Source: Acidobacteriota bacterium
GTDB lineage: Bacteria > Acidobacteriota > Terriglobia > Terriglobales > Acidobacteriaceae
DNA length: 45,710 nt
Reading direction: 5' to 3'
Assembly: GCA_019241535.1 (NCBI GenBank)
Contig: JAFAWX010000092.1
Location: 1-45,710 of the forward strand
Below, piece by piece: positions 31,242 to 40,711 of this stretch (positions are counted from its first letter, which is position 1; every line of letters starts with the position of its first letter). Position numbers and translations under genes: made by a program. The notes under the pieces were generated by a model. That model was not told the origin of the DNA. It saw only the letters and a program-made list of their open reading frames with translations, and ran no database searches.

Positions 31242-32903
31242 ATGAACTCAATATCGTTTCTTGCGCAAATCTTTGCCAGCCTGGAAGCGGCCGCTGATCA
31301 AACCATTCTGACCGAGCTCGTCGAAGCCGGCCCGGTCACGGCGAGTGGCCGGGACTTGCTGCGCTTGATTTCTCAAGCTCGAGCTTTCCTTCGTTCCCGC
31401 AACCTGCGGAAAGGCGATCGCTGCGCTCTCGTGGGCACGAACGGTATCCGCTGGATCGCTATGGATTTGGCAGTCATTGCAGAAGGCCTGATTGTTGTCC
31501 CACTCTACTATCGCCAGACCCCTGAGGAGCTTGTGGCTACGATGAAAGACTGCTCCCCCTCGCTCCTCTGCTGCGGCAGTCGCGAGTTGGGCGCCGGCAT
31601 CACGGCGGTTTGGCCCGAGGCACCGCCGCAGGTTAGCTTCGAAGAGGTGTTTCTAGCTCCGGGGCAGGAAACCAACGAGATGAACGCAGAGCAAGGGGAT
31701 GACGATGTAGTTGCGATCCTTTACACATCCGGCACCTCGGGAGAAGCCAAAGGGGTAATGATTACCGCCGGCAACGTGGCTCACATATTGAAAAGCACCT
31801 CCGCCCGGCTCGACATTCTGATGAATCAACGTCCCGGGCAGGACCGGGTTTACCAATGGGCTCCCCTGAATTTCGCCGCCGCCTGGATTACGCTGCTCAC
31901 CGGCTTCGTTCGCCAAAGTTCGATCTTCATGAACACGGATCTCACAAAACTTGCCCAGGAAATTCGCGTCGTGGCTCCGGACTACTTCGTTAATGTGCCG
32001 GCATTACTGGAGCGGGTGCGCCGTGCCGTAGACGAACAGCTGTGGAGAACCGGCGGGGTTGCGCTCGCCATATACCGTCGCTCGAAAGCCGCTTACATGC
32101 GCCGCCATGAGGGGAGTACCCGTTCTTCCGACTTCCTCTGGCTCGCCCTGGCTAACTCGCTCGTATTTCCAACCATCCGCAAAAAGATGATCGGCTCCCG
32201 GCTGAAGGCGCTGATCTCAGGCTCTGCCCCGCTGAACGTCGATACCCAGCTCTATTTCATGATGCTCGGCATTCCGGTGCTGCAAGTCTACGGACTCACG
32301 GAGACGACTGCGATCTGCACCATGGACGATCCCCGTCGTGTCGAGCCTGGGCGCGTGGGATCGGCGATTGCTGGCACCGAGATGAAACTCAGTGAAGACA
32401 ACGAGATTCTGGTGCACGGACCGAACGTTTTTGCCGGATATTGGAATCGGCCCGAGGAGACGAAAAAGGTTCTGGCGGGAGGCTGGTTTCACACCGGCGA
32501 TCTTGGCGAGGTGAACTCTGCCGGGAACTGGAAGATCGTGGGGCGGATCAAAAATCTTATTATTCTCAGTTCAGGACATAACATTGCCCCCGAGCCGATC
32601 GAAGAGCAAATTCTTGCCCGGCTTCCTGCTGGAGCCCAACTCGTACTTGTGGGAAACGGGCGCGGCTACCTATCCGCGCTTCTGACCGGATCGATTGCCG
32701 ACGATCAACTGCAGTCAGTGCTCGATGAAGTCAACGCCACGCTGCCCCACTACAAGCAGGTGCGAAAATTTTGTATCAGCGCGGAACCCTTCACGATCGA
32801 CAATAATCTGCTCACGCATAACGGCAAGCTGAGGCGGGAGCTTATTGCCAACCGCTTCCGCACCGAAATAGAAGAGATGTATGCCATAAGGCAGGCGGTA
32901 TAG
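31242..32903 (+). CDS. AMP-forming acyl-CoA/acyl-ACP synthetase
   Basis: A 553-residue ANL-superfamily ligase read from ATG 31242; a TTG at 31221 is an alternative. P-loop: AILYTSGTSGEAKGVMIT. The acyl-site region is VLQVYGLTETTAICTMDDP. WFHTGDLGEVNSAGNWKIVG carries the ATP-binding Asp and hinge. The catalytic lysine is in LLTHNGKLRRELI near the C-terminus. It resembles long-chain acyl ligases and activates a carboxylic acid as acyl-AMP before transfer to CoA or to the free ACP encoded two genes on. Spacing is 82 bp from the pyruvyl transferase gene and 25 bp to the hydratase gene. Confidence 0.9.
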   Translation: MNSISFLAQIFASLEAAADQTILTELVEAGPVTASGRDLLRLISQARAFLRSRNLRKGDRCALVGTNGIRWIAMDLAVIAEGLIVVPLYYRQTPEELVATMKDCSPSLLCCGSRELGAGITAVWPEAPPQVSFEEVFLAPGQETNEMNAEQGDDDVVAILYTSGTSGEAKGVMITAGNVAHILKSTSARLDILMNQRPGQDRVYQWAPLNFAAAWITLLTGFVRQSSIFMNTDLTKLAQEIRVVAPDYFVNVPALLERVRRAVDEQLWRTGGVALAIYRRSKAAYMRRHEGSTRSSDFLWLALANSLVFPTIRKKMIGSRLKALISGSAPLNVDTQLYFMMLGIPVLQVYGLTETTAICTMDDPRRVEPGRVGSAIAGTEMKLSEDNEILVHGPNVFAGYWNRPEETKKVLAGGWFHTGDLGEVNSAGNWKIVGRIKNLIILSSGHNIAPEPIEEQILARLPAGAQLVLVGNGRGYLSALLTGSIADDQLQSVLDEVNATLPHYKQVRKFCISAEPFTIDNNLLTHNGKLRRELIANRFRTEIEEMYAIRQAV

Positions 32904-32928
32904 CCGCGCATGGAGTGAGAAATCAGAG

Positions 32929-33738
32929 ATGAAAGCCTTTTCAGGACAAGCGATCTCGTGGGAGCTGCGGGAGGAGATCGTAGAAGTCGAGCTGCACCGC
33001 GAGCCCTGCAACGAGTTCGGGAGCGAATCGCTTTCGGACTTTGAGCGGCTGGTGGCGGTCTTGCCGGAGCTCGAACAGCAGGCCCGTGGGGTTATCATCT
33101 ACAGCCGCCTGGCCTCGGGGTTTTCGGCCGGCGCCGACCTGCGCGAAACTTATTACCGCACGCGTCAGATGGATAGGCGAGAGGCGGTTGAGAACATCCG
33201 CCAGTATCTTGAGCGTACTCACCAGGTCATGAACGCAATTGACGCCTCTCCCCTGACTACCATCGCTGCCGTACACGGGGTAACCTTCGGCGGAGGGCTT
33301 GAACTCGCGCTGGCCTGCGACCTGATCATTGCCGACAAGAGCGCCCGCTTCTGTTTCCCGGAGTTGCGCCTGGGGCTGATTCCCGGCTTTGGTGGTATTC
33401 CTCGGCTGAATCGCGATCTGGGCAACGCCGCCGTTCGCGACCTGCTGCTCACCGGCCGCAGCTTCAACGTGGCCAAGGCGCAGCAGGTCGGACTGGTCAG
33501 CCAGGTGGTGGCCGAAGGGCAGGCAGTGGCGGTCGCTCGGGCCACCGCCCGCCAGCTCCGGAAGTTTGATCCCGCAACCACGGCCGCCGCCAAGAAATTC
33601 CTGAAACCCATTCCCTATGAGGAGTTGCGCCGCGAAATCGAGATCTTCTGCCAGTTGTTCTCGCAGCCGGCAGTTGAAAAGGGGCTGAGAACTTTTGTCG
33701 AGAGCAGCGACCGGCAGCCTTATTTACCCCAAGGCTAA
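32929..33738 (+). CDS. Enoyl-CoA hydratase/isomerase family protein
   Basis: A 269-residue crotonase-fold protein. The oxyanion-hole segment is SGFSAGADLRE (residues 63-73). GVTFGGGLELALACDLI and FCFPELRLGLIPGFGGIPRL carry both glutamates needed for hydration (E125 and E145), so an active hydratase is likely rather than a mere isomerase or thioesterase. In this setting it may act on an enoyl group bound to CoA or to the ACP encoded immediately downstream (12 bp). It has no hydroxyacyl-CoA dehydrogenase domain, so it is not a complete beta-oxidation enzyme. Confidence 0.9.
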   Translation: MKAFSGQAISWELREEIVEVELHREPCNEFGSESLSDFERLVAVLPELEQQARGVIIYSRLASGFSAGADLRETYYRTRQMDRREAVENIRQYLERTHQVMNAIDASPLTTIAAVHGVTFGGGLELALACDLIIADKSARFCFPELRLGLIPGFGGIPRLNRDLGNAAVRDLLLTGRSFNVAKAQQVGLVSQVVAEGQAVAVARATARQLRKFDPATTAAAKKFLKPIPYEELRREIEIFCQLFSQPAVEKGLRTFVESSDRQPYLPQG

Positions 33739-33750
33739 AAGGTGAAAGTC

Positions 33751-33993
33751 ATGCGAACTCAGCAGCAAACAGTCGACGAAATACTGGATTTGGCAGCCGC
33801 GCAGTTCAAGGTCGCGCGCGAGACTCTGTCGCCGGATGACGATTTCTTCGAGAAGCTTGGTATCAACAGCCTGCAGGCGCTCAGCTTGCTCACCCGCCTG
33901 GAACAGCACTTCAATGTGGAGCTCCCCGACTACGAATTGCAGGGGATCTCGGATTTTCGAACGCTGGCGGAGCGCATTCAGGCCAGACTATGA
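33751..33993 (+). CDS. Acyl carrier protein, operon-specific
   Basis: An 80-residue acidic helical protein. The phosphopantetheine site is Ser40 in FFEKLGINSLQALSLLTRLE, with the usual helix 2 after it, and ELPDYELQGISDFRTLAERI ends the four-helix bundle. Start: the ATG at 33751 has AAAAGG eight bases upstream; a GTG at 33742 would add three residues. The motif is INSL rather than the DSL of the housekeeping AcpP, and no fab genes are nearby, so this carrier is probably dedicated to the operon. The two flanking AMP ligases are candidates for loading it. Confidence 0.93.
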   Translation: MRTQQQTVDEILDLAAAQFKVARETLSPDDDFFEKLGINSLQALSLLTRLEQHFNVELPDYELQGISDFRTLAERIQARL

Positions 33994-34075
33994 AATCCGC
34001 GCTCAGCTGCGCGCGCTGCCATCTGGGTCGAGGAAAACGCACAGCAGGCTTTTTCCCCTGGTGAAATGAATCGTG

Positions 34076-35785
34076 ATGCTCGATTTGGACCAGTACAGTT
34101 CCATAGGCGCCGCGCTTCGCGACGCCCTGGAACGTTTCCAGAATGAAACCTGTCTGATCGAGGCCGATCGCAATCGTGAGCGCACCCGTCTCACCTACTC
34201 CGATTTCAAGGCTATGGCTTTGCCTCTGGCCCGCGCCCTCGAGGACACCGACTTCAAGCCCGGGGAACGTGCGGCCATCATAATGAGCAATCAGTCTAAG
34301 TGGCTGATCTCAGCGTATGCGATTTTTTATCTCGGGGGTGTACTGGTACCGGTTGACTACAAGCTGAGCGCTGAGGAGCACCTGGAGCTTTTGGCCCATT
34401 CCAAATCCGAATTTCTGATCGTCGAATATCATCTCTGGCGGGCCATCACCCAGCATCCCCGATTTGAGAAGCATAAGCTCCGGCTCGCTCTGGTCGTCGA
34501 AGCTCCGCCCACCGTAAAGCTCGAAGGTGGCTTTCGCTGGGAAGAATTCCGCAGCAAAGGGGATCCCCTGTTTGCCGAACGCCGGCGGGAAGATGCCGCC
34601 TGCATTGTGTATTCCTCCGGTACCGGAGGCCGTCCCAAGGGTTGCGTGCTTACGCATGGCAATTATCTCGAGCAGTCGAAGTCCCTGACCTCCTGGTACC
34701 CGTTTCGTCCCGGCGTGCGCTATCTCAGCATTCTGCCCACGAACCACGCAATCGACTTCATGGTCGGTTTCATCGGCCCGTTCGTTTGCGGCGCCTGCGT
34801 CGTCCACCTGCGCGCATTGCGGCCGGAGTTCGTGCGCGACGCCTTCGTGCGCTACCGCATTACCCATGTAAGTCTGGTTCCGCTGCTGCTCAAAAATCTC
34901 GAGCGCGGCATCCGGGGGAACTTCGAGGCCCTCTCATCGCCCAAGCGCTTCATTCTTGATCGTCTTATCTCCCTGAATAAGCTGCTTACCCGCCGCCGGC
35001 CGAACGTGGCTTTGAGTCGCAGGCTGCTGCCTCAGGTGCACAAAGCGTTCGGGGGAGAACTTTCAGCCGTGTTCACGGGCGGCGCTTTTGTCGAGCCGTC
35101 AACCCTCGCATTTTTTTATGACCTCGGCATTCCCGTCGCGAACGGCTACGGACTCACGGAAGCAGGAACCGCGGTTACACTTAACGACCTCAAGCCCTTC
35201 CGCGCCGACACCGTAGGCAAGCCGCTGCCCGGGGTGGAACTGCGCATTTTGAATCCCGACGCCGAAGGTATTGGCGAAGTCGCCGTCAAGAGCGCGACCA
35301 TAATGTCCCATTACCTGGAGGATCCTGAGTTGACCGCCGAAACCATCGTAGACGGGTGGCTGCTTACGGGCGATCTAGGACGCTTCGATGGTTCCGGGCA
35401 CCTGCAGCTGTTTGGCCGCAAGAAGAACCTGATCGTCACCGAAGGGGGCAAAAACATCTACCCTGAGGACATTGAATCGGCCTTTGAAGATATTGCGGTC
35501 AAAGAGTATTGCGTGTTTGCGGCGAATTACATTTGGCCGCAGAAGGGGCTCGGCAAGGAAATACTCGTGCTGGTGTTGCACCCGGAGCCAAACCAAGCGA
35601 TTTCCGATTCCGACAAGAAGGAAATCGCCGGCCGTAACCGCCGCCTGCCGGATTTTAAGCGGGTTCGCGGCTATCTCCACTGGGAGCAGGATTTTCCCCG
35701 CACCGCTTCGATGAAAATCAAGCGTCAGGATCTGGCAAACCAGATCCGCAGCGCGACCGACGCAAGCGCCGTCAAAGAATTGTGA
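34076..35785 (+). CDS. AMP-forming acyl-CoA/acyl-ACP synthetase, second copy
   Basis: A 569-residue ANL ligase read from ATG 34076 (GTG 34073 directly before it). The P-loop is [18 protein letters not shown], slightly unusual in having Gly for the second Thr. [38 protein letters not shown] and [20 protein letters not shown] follow in order. The catalytic lysine lies in [13 protein letters not shown]. It differs clearly from the ligase at 31242 (different acyl-pocket segments), suggesting two distinct acids or two steps. It follows the ACP gene by 82 bp and precedes the lipid kinase by 48 bp. Confidence 0.9.
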   Translation: MLDLDQYSSIGAALRDALERFQNETCLIEADRNRERTRLTYSDFKAMALPLARALEDTDFKPGERAAIIMSNQSKWLISAYAIFYLGGVLVPVDYKLSAEEHLELLAHSKSEFLIVEYHLWRAITQHPRFEKHKLRLALVVEAPPTVKLEGGFRWEEFRSKGDPLFAERRREDAACIVYSSGTGGRPKGCVLTHGNYLEQSKSLTSWYPFRPGVRYLSILPTNHAIDFMVGFIGPFVCGACVVHLRALRPEFVRDAFVRYRITHVSLVPLLLKNLERGIRGNFEALSSPKRFILDRLISLNKLLTRRRPNVALSRRLLPQVHKAFGGELSAVFTGGAFVEPSTLAFFYDLGIPVANGYGLTEAGTAVTLNDLKPFRADTVGKPLPGVELRILNPDAEGIGEVAVKSATIMSHYLEDPELTAETIVDGWLLTGDLGRFDGSGHLQLFGRKKNLIVTEGGKNIYPEDIESAFEDIAVKEYCVFAANYIWPQKGLGKEILVLVLHPEPNQAISDSDKKEIAGRNRRLPDFKRVRGYLHWEQDFPRTASMKIKRQDLANQIRSATDASAVKEL

Positions 35786-35833
35786 AGCGACGTCGCGGCG
35801 CAGGCTAGACCCGCGAAAAGAAACCGATTTTTC

Positions 35834-36745
35834 GTGCAAGGGAAAGACACAGACCGCCATCTTGCGATTTTTAATCCTGCTGCGGGTCGCGGGCGCTCCC
35901 GGCAACTCCTCGGGCCGGCACTTGATCGACTTCGTGCCGGCGGGCTGAAAATCGACATTCGCGAGACCACCGGCCCCGGGGCGGCCGGCGATCTCGCCCG
36001 GTCTGGCTGGATCGAAGGCTATCGTAAGTTCATCTCCGTGGGTGGAGATGGCACAAGCTATGAGATCGTGAACGGACTGTTTCCCCTGGCGAGCTCCGAG
36101 CGGCCGACACTTGCCTTTCTTCCGCTCGGTACAGGTAACTCGTTTCTGCGCGACTTCAGCGACCGAGGAGTGGCCTACGCGATCGAATCGCTGGTAAACG
36201 GGCGCTCGCGGAGCTGCGATGTTTTGCGCCTGCACCACGCCGCGGGCGTGCTGCACTACATCAATATCCTGAGCGTGGGATTTTCCGCCGACGTGGCGAC
36301 ATTGCGCGCGCGCCGTTTCCGGCGCTGGGGGGAGATCGGTTACCAGCTTGCCATCTTCGTCTCTCTCGTGCGCCTCCGCCGCCGCCCGTTCCCCCTCCGA
36401 GTGGATGGTCAAGCTGACACGGACCACCGCCCCTGCCTGTTCCTAACCTTCAACAACACTAAATTCACCGGCGGTACCATGATGATCGCACCTACTGCCA
36501 ACTCCGATGACGGTCTCATCGAATACGTACGCTGGGGCCCCATCGGTCGTCTGGGACTGATTCGCAATCTGCCCGGACTTTATGATGGTACCCACATCCG
36601 GCACCCGCTGGCAGAAGTGCGCAAGGCAAAGCGCATCGACTTCGAGCTCGATAAGCCGCTCGACGTGATGATCGATGGGGAAGTACTCAGCCTCGGTTGT
36701 CGCAGCCTGGACGTGCTGCCGGGCGCGCTTAATGTCATGGTGTGA
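35834..36745 (+). CDS. Diacylglycerol kinase / sphingosine kinase-family lipid kinase (YegS-like)
   Basis: A 303-residue soluble lipid kinase starting at GTG 35834. LAIFNPAAGRGRSRQ (residues 10-24), the nucleotide loop SVGGDGTSYEIVNGL (68-82) and LPLGTGNSFLRDF (96-108) are the three catalytic-domain signatures. The C-terminal beta-domain (from about residue 130) has NNTKFTGGTMMIAPTANSDD and ends DVMIDGEVL. It phosphorylates a lipid hydroxyl with ATP. Here the likely substrate is the lipid made by the upstream genes (a diacyl-, alkylacyl- or long-chain alcohol species), which is inferred. It closes the lipid part of the operon; the next gene begins 11 bp downstream. Confidence 0.9.
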   Translation: MQGKDTDRHLAIFNPAAGRGRSRQLLGPALDRLRAGGLKIDIRETTGPGAAGDLARSGWIEGYRKFISVGGDGTSYEIVNGLFPLASSERPTLAFLPLGTGNSFLRDFSDRGVAYAIESLVNGRSRSCDVLRLHHAAGVLHYINILSVGFSADVATLRARRFRRWGEIGYQLAIFVSLVRLRRRPFPLRVDGQADTDHRPCLFLTFNNTKFTGGTMMIAPTANSDDGLIEYVRWGPIGRLGLIRNLPGLYDGTHIRHPLAEVRKAKRIDFELDKPLDVMIDGEVLSLGCRSLDVLPGALNVMV

Positions 36746-36756
36746 GAGAGGATCTC

Positions 36757-37167
36757 ATGTCACGTTTCAGCGAGAGAAGGGAAGAGGAGGCAGCCGCCAG
36801 GAGGAGCCCGCGCTGGGTGTGGTTATTTGTGGTTTTTTTGGGCCTTATGATCGCCTGGGCTATCTATTATTTGTTCCACTCCCGCGGACTCAACAGCTTT
36901 GCCGAGTGCCTCGCAAGCAAGCAGGCGAAAATGTACGGAGCCTGGTGGTGCCCCCACTGCGCCGATCAGAAACAGGAACTAGGCCGCGCCTTCGCCTACG
37001 TTCCCTATGTGGAGTGCAGCCCTCAGGGATCGCGGAATGTTAGCGACGAATGCAAGGAGAGCGGGATCAAGCACTTTCCCACCTGGCAGTTCGCCGATAA
37101 CTCGCGGGTGGAGGGCGTTTTGCCACTCGCCGAATTGAGCCGCAGAACTGGGTGCCGCTTACCGTGA
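36757..37167 (+). CDS. Membrane-anchored thioredoxin-fold protein (VKOR partner)
   Basis: A 136-residue protein read from ATG 36757 with AGAGG upstream. A charged N-terminus precedes one transmembrane helix (about residues 20-40). The redox site is MYGAWWCPHCADQKQ with Cys65 and Cys68. A second cysteine pair (Cys87 and Cys99) and the cis-proline loop KHFPTWQF follow. This is the thioredoxin domain usually fused to bacterial VKOR, here on its own polypeptide. It should be oxidised by the VKOR protein encoded next and pass disulfides to exported proteins. It overlaps the VKOR gene by four bases (GTGA). Confidence 0.88.
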   Translation: MSRFSERREEEAAARRSPRWVWLFVVFLGLMIAWAIYYLFHSRGLNSFAECLASKQAKMYGAWWCPHCADQKQELGRAFAYVPYVECSPQGSRNVSDECKESGIKHFPTWQFADNSRVEGVLPLAELSRRTGCRLP

Positions 37168-37643
37168 GTAGCATTCCGCCTCACCACGTCGGGGTCGCCG
37201 GGCACCGACGCCTGATGTCTGCCATTATCGTGCTGGCAGTCGTGGGCGTGCTGGTATCCTCGCTATCCCTCTACGAGCATTTCGCGACCTCGAAAAGCTC
37301 TTTCTGCGATATAGGCGAGTCGTTCAATTGCGACCTCGTGAACCGCAGCCCTTATTCAATCCTTCTGGGAGTACCGGTGGCCTTAATCGGAGGGTTAGGC
37401 TACTTTCTGGTCCTGGTTCTCGCGACTGTGTACCGGCACGCCACCGAAAGTCCCTTTCTGCTGCTCATTGCCGCCCTCGTTGGTCTCAGCTTTGCCCTTT
37501 ATCTCACCTATATTGAGGCCCACGTGCTCACGGTATGGTGCCTCCTGTGCTTGGCCTCATTAGCCGTGATCCTTGGGATTACGGTGCTGAGCGCCTTTAT
37601 AGCGCTTGGCGCGAAGCCGAAGTCTCAAACCATCAGAGATTAG
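37164..37643 (+). CDS. Vitamin K epoxide reductase (VKOR) family membrane protein
   Basis: A 159-residue protein with four to five transmembrane helices. The start is taken as GTG 37164, overlapping the upstream TGA; GTG 37152 is an alternative. It has the loop cysteines Cys48 and Cys56 (FCDIGESFNCDLVNRSPYS), the conserved GVPVALIGGLGY, and the active-site CxxC Cys126-Cys129 in TVWCLLCLAS. Bacterial VKORs oxidise a thioredoxin partner and pass electrons to quinone, replacing DsbB. The partner is the preceding gene. Disulfide supply is relevant to secreted proteins such as the tannase-family enzyme, but that link is only inferred. Confidence 0.93.
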   Translation: MSSIPPHHVGVAGHRRLMSAIIVLAVVGVLVSSLSLYEHFATSKSSFCDIGESFNCDLVNRSPYSILLGVPVALIGGLGYFLVLVLATVYRHATESPFLLLIAALVGLSFALYLTYIEAHVLTVWCLLCLASLAVILGITVLSAFIALGAKPKSQTIRD

Positions 37644-37912
37644 GATTTAGCGAAGGTCTTAGCCAAAATTCACGCTGCACGGTCTTCGGTCTTTGCCGAG
37701 GCGAGGCCCATGAATGCGTGGAGAGTTAGACAAATTGTTTGTCGCCGCATTCGATCACCGAGATCTGAAACCCTCTTCACGCCGTGTTTGTAACTTTTCG
37801 TTCCGAACTCGCTCGGTCTGTGCCACGGCCGAATCCAGCATCAGTCTGAGAGCGCCCAGTACACACATGAGTCTCTCTGATAGTCTTGGACACGCCTCTC
37901 AACCGGAGCTCT

Positions 37913-39379
37913 ATGAATCCTGCGCAGATCACTCACACTGAACTTGAAAAAATGGCGGAACAGATCATGCTCCAGCATGGTTTCGAACCACATTTTCCAG
38001 CATCGGTCCAGCAGCAACTTGGCACTATCAAGCCGGACTCGGTGGGTGGGGGGTCCACGGAGGGTGTACCGGATTTGCGCGGCTTGCTGTGGTCCTCGAT
38101 CGACAATGACACCTCGCGCGACCTGGACCAGATCGAGGTAGTCGAAGCAATTCCCGGCGGCGGGGTGAAAGTAATGGTTGGTATCGCCGATGTTGACGTG
38201 TTTGTTCCCAAGTCTTCTCCGATCGATGATTATGCGGCGCGGGAAACAACTACGGTTTATGCGGGCGTGCGCAATTTCCCCATGTTGCCCGAGGAACTTT
38301 CAACCGGAGCCTCGTCGCTTCTCGAGCAGCAAGACAGGCTGGCTGTGGTCATCGAATTTGTCGCGACCGCCAATGGCGATGTGAGTTCAGGAACTGTATA
38401 TCGCGCGCTCGTCCAAAATAAAGCGCAGCTTACTTATTCTGCCGTGGGTGCCTGGCTTGAGGGAACCTCGAAGGCGCCGCCGAAGGTGGACACCTCTTCA
38501 GAATTACAGGAGCAGCTCAGGTTGCAGGACCAGGTTGCGCAGGCGCTGAGGAAGCAGCGGCTCCTTCATGGCGCGCTGAACATAGACACGCACGAAGTGC
38601 ATCCCGTACTGCTGAACCAGGAAATAGTGGATATTCAGCAGGCAGAAAAGAACCGTGCCACGGAGCTTATCGAAGACTTCATGATTGCCGCCAATGGCGT
38701 CGTCGCACGCCGCCTTGAGAGCGTCTCGTCGCTGCGCCGGGTTGTCAAAACCCCGGCGCGCTGGGACCGTATTGTGCAACTGGCGGGGCCGAGCGGCGAG
38801 TCACTGCCAGCACAGCCGGACTCAAAGGCGCTGAATGATTTTCTGCTGAAGCGCAAAGCGGCCGATCCGGACCACTTTCAGGATCTGTCTCTCGCCATCA
38901 TCAAGCTCATAGGGCCCGGCGAGTACGTGCTCGAGCGGCCTGGCCAGCCCGAGCAGGGTCACTTTGGCCTGGCAGTTCAGGACTACACGCATTCGACAGC
39001 GCCAAACCGGCGTTTTGCAGACGTTGTTACGCAGAGATTGCTGAAGAGCCAAATGGCAGGGACGGCGGCGCCGTACTCCGATGAGGAGCTGTCGAGGATC
39101 GCTCAAAACTGCACGCTTAAAGAAGACGATGCGCGTAAAGTAGAGCGGGAGATGTCAAAGCGTCTGGCGGCTGTCCTCATGAGCCAGCGAATTGGCGAAA
39201 CCTTCCAGGCTATCGTTACCGGAGTGACTCCCCATGGGACCTTCGTTCGCGTTCTGAAGCCGCGAGTGGAGGGTCTGCTGGCGCAAGGTTATGAGGGAGC
39301 AGACGTGGGCGATAAGGTCCGGGTGAAGCTGACGCGCACCGATGTCCAGCGCGGATACATTGACTTTGTCCGCGTCTGA
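37913..39379 (+). CDS. Short RNB-domain exoribonuclease (RNase II/R family)
   Basis: A 488-residue protein read from ATG 37913 with GGAG four to five bases before it. The RNB active site is SSIDNDTSRDLDQIEVV: Asp64, Asp70 and Asp72 align with three of the four RNase II aspartates, but the fourth is Gln73. GIADVDVFVP, FPMLPEELSTGASSLLEQQD and DYTHSTAPNRRFADVVTQRL are standard RNB segments. A C-terminal S1-like domain follows (from about residue 425: GETFQAIVTGVTPHGTFVRV). The N-terminal cold-shock domains of RNase II/R are missing. It should degrade single-stranded RNA 3' to 5' in the cytoplasm. The gene stands alone. Confidence 0.9.
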   Translation: MNPAQITHTELEKMAEQIMLQHGFEPHFPASVQQQLGTIKPDSVGGGSTEGVPDLRGLLWSSIDNDTSRDLDQIEVVEAIPGGGVKVMVGIADVDVFVPKSSPIDDYAARETTTVYAGVRNFPMLPEELSTGASSLLEQQDRLAVVIEFVATANGDVSSGTVYRALVQNKAQLTYSAVGAWLEGTSKAPPKVDTSSELQEQLRLQDQVAQALRKQRLLHGALNIDTHEVHPVLLNQEIVDIQQAEKNRATELIEDFMIAANGVVARRLESVSSLRRVVKTPARWDRIVQLAGPSGESLPAQPDSKALNDFLLKRKAADPDHFQDLSLAIIKLIGPGEYVLERPGQPEQGHFGLAVQDYTHSTAPNRRFADVVTQRLLKSQMAGTAAPYSDEELSRIAQNCTLKEDDARKVEREMSKRLAAVLMSQRIGETFQAIVTGVTPHGTFVRVLKPRVEGLLAQGYEGADVGDKVRVKLTRTDVQRGYIDFVRV

Positions 39380-39394
39380 GCTGTTGCGGTGTGG

Positions 39395-40711
39395 CTATTT
39401 GGGGCGCTTATATACGGCGCCGTCCTTCATCACGAAGGATACTTCCTTCAAAGCATCAATTTTGGTCAGGGGATCACCTGCTACGGCAACAATATCAGCG
39501 TAGGCACCGGGCGCCACCACTCCCAGCTCCCCCTGCATGTCCAGGAGCTCAGCGGCCTTTACTGTCGCCGCCTGAATAGCCTCGGTCGGCGACATGCCGA
39601 ATTTGACCATGTAGCCAAACTCCTGAGCGATGGGGTCGCTCCAGGGAATGCCTCCCATATCCGTACCAAAGGCTATTTTGACGTGCGCTTTCAGAGCCTT
39701 TTTAAACGAAACCTCGTGAGCGGAAGCCCGCGCCCTGTCCCGCCGGCCTTCGGGCGTGTTCTCCGGTGCCCAGTCGTAGTAATAGACGGCCAGCGTCGGA
39801 ACCAGCCAGGTGCCTTGTTTGAGCATCTGTGAGATTGCCGAGTCGTCGAGGTCGAGGCCATGTTCGATCGAGTCGCAACCGCCGTCGAGTGCGCGATGCA
39901 GGCCAATTCCGCTGTAGGCATGGCAGGCTACTTTGTGCTGTTGTCCGTGGGCTTCGTCGGCGACCGCTTTTAATTCCTCAAGGGTCAGCGTGGGCTGCGA
40001 AACCAGCCGGCCGTGCTTGTCCACCCAGGAGCGGTGGGTCATGTAGACCTTGATCCAGTCGGCGCCATTCGCAAGCTGCTCGCGCGCAGCTTTGCGCAGC
40101 TTGACCGGCCCGTCCTCGAGCTGCGCGCCTGTCGGAACCACGATATCGGGGTTATAGCCTTCGAGCGGGTAGCCGCCGGTTACGGAAATCGCGCGCGTCG
40201 AGGCAAAGATGCGCGGGCCCGGAATATAGCCCTGATTGATTGCCATTTTGATGCCGATGTCGCCGTACCCTGCTCCTTCGGTCTCGACGTCACGAATGGT
40301 GGTAAAGCCCTGGTCCAGGCAGCGCCGTGCGGAAACCGTCGCCCTTGCCGACCGGAAGGACGCGGGAAACTTCAGCAGTTGAATGTCGTAGCCCCCCGCC
40401 GCCGGATCCTCCCCTTGCAGGAAAATATGGGTGTGCGTGTCAATGAGACCAGGCAGCACGGTCGCATTAGGAGGGAGAGTGATCACCTCCATGCCCGTCG
40501 GTGGCGTGCCACCCTGGTTTACGGCAGCAATCTTGTTCCCGCGGACCACGATCAAGACGTTATGGCGCGGTTCGACCGAGGTTCCATCAAGCAGGGTTGC
40601 AGCCTGAATGGCAATTGAGGTGTCCGCCGCCGCGCGTGCTTCAGTCACTTGTGCGTAAGCAACGGACGACAGAATGGCGAATATCGTCAGTATGGATACA
40701 CGACGAGGCAT
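39395..40711 (-). CDS. Exported metal-dependent amidohydrolase
   Basis: A 438-residue amidohydrolase-superfamily protein with a signal peptide (residues 1-20, likely cut after AYA). The binuclear metal site is visible: His93 and His95 in LIDTHTHIF, the bridging Lys in GADWIKVYM, His residues in KVACHAYSG and DSIEHGLDL, and Asp in IAFGTDMGG. The small beta-domain at both ends (ATLLDGTSVEPRHN; VAPGAYADIVAVAGDPL) is complete. Close relatives include imidazolonepropionase-like and Xaa-Pro/Xaa-Arg dipeptidase-like enzymes, so a periplasmic peptide or cyclic-amide hydrolase is plausible. AGGAG six bases before the ATG supports the start. Converges on the RNB gene with a 15-bp gap. Confidence 0.92.
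   Translation of the reverse strand: MPRRVSILTIFAILSSVAYAQVTEARAAADTSIAIQAATLLDGTSVEPRHNVLIVVRGNKIAAVNQGGTPPTGMEVITLPPNATVLPGLIDTHTHIFLQGEDPAAGGYDIQLLKFPASFRSARATVSARRCLDQGFTTIRDVETEGAGYGDIGIKMAINQGYIPGPRIFASTRAISVTGGYPLEGYNPDIVVPTGAQLEDGPVKLRKAAREQLANGADWIKVYMTHRSWVDKHGRLVSQPTLTLEELKAVADEAHGQQHKVACHAYSGIGLHRALDGGCDSIEHGLDLDDSAISQMLKQGTWLVPTLAVYYYDWAPENTPEGRRDRARASAHEVSFKKALKAHVKIAFGTDMGGIPWSDPIAQEFGYMVKFGMSPTEAIQAATVKAAELLDMQGELGVVAPGAYADIVAVAGDPLTKIDALKEVSFVMKDGAVYKRPK

Noticed and set aside
35375-36427. 350-codon open frame on the minus strand
   Set aside because: It lies opposite the second acyl ligase and the lipid kinase, both with clear motifs. Its translation has no recognisable domain, so it is a GC-bias shadow.
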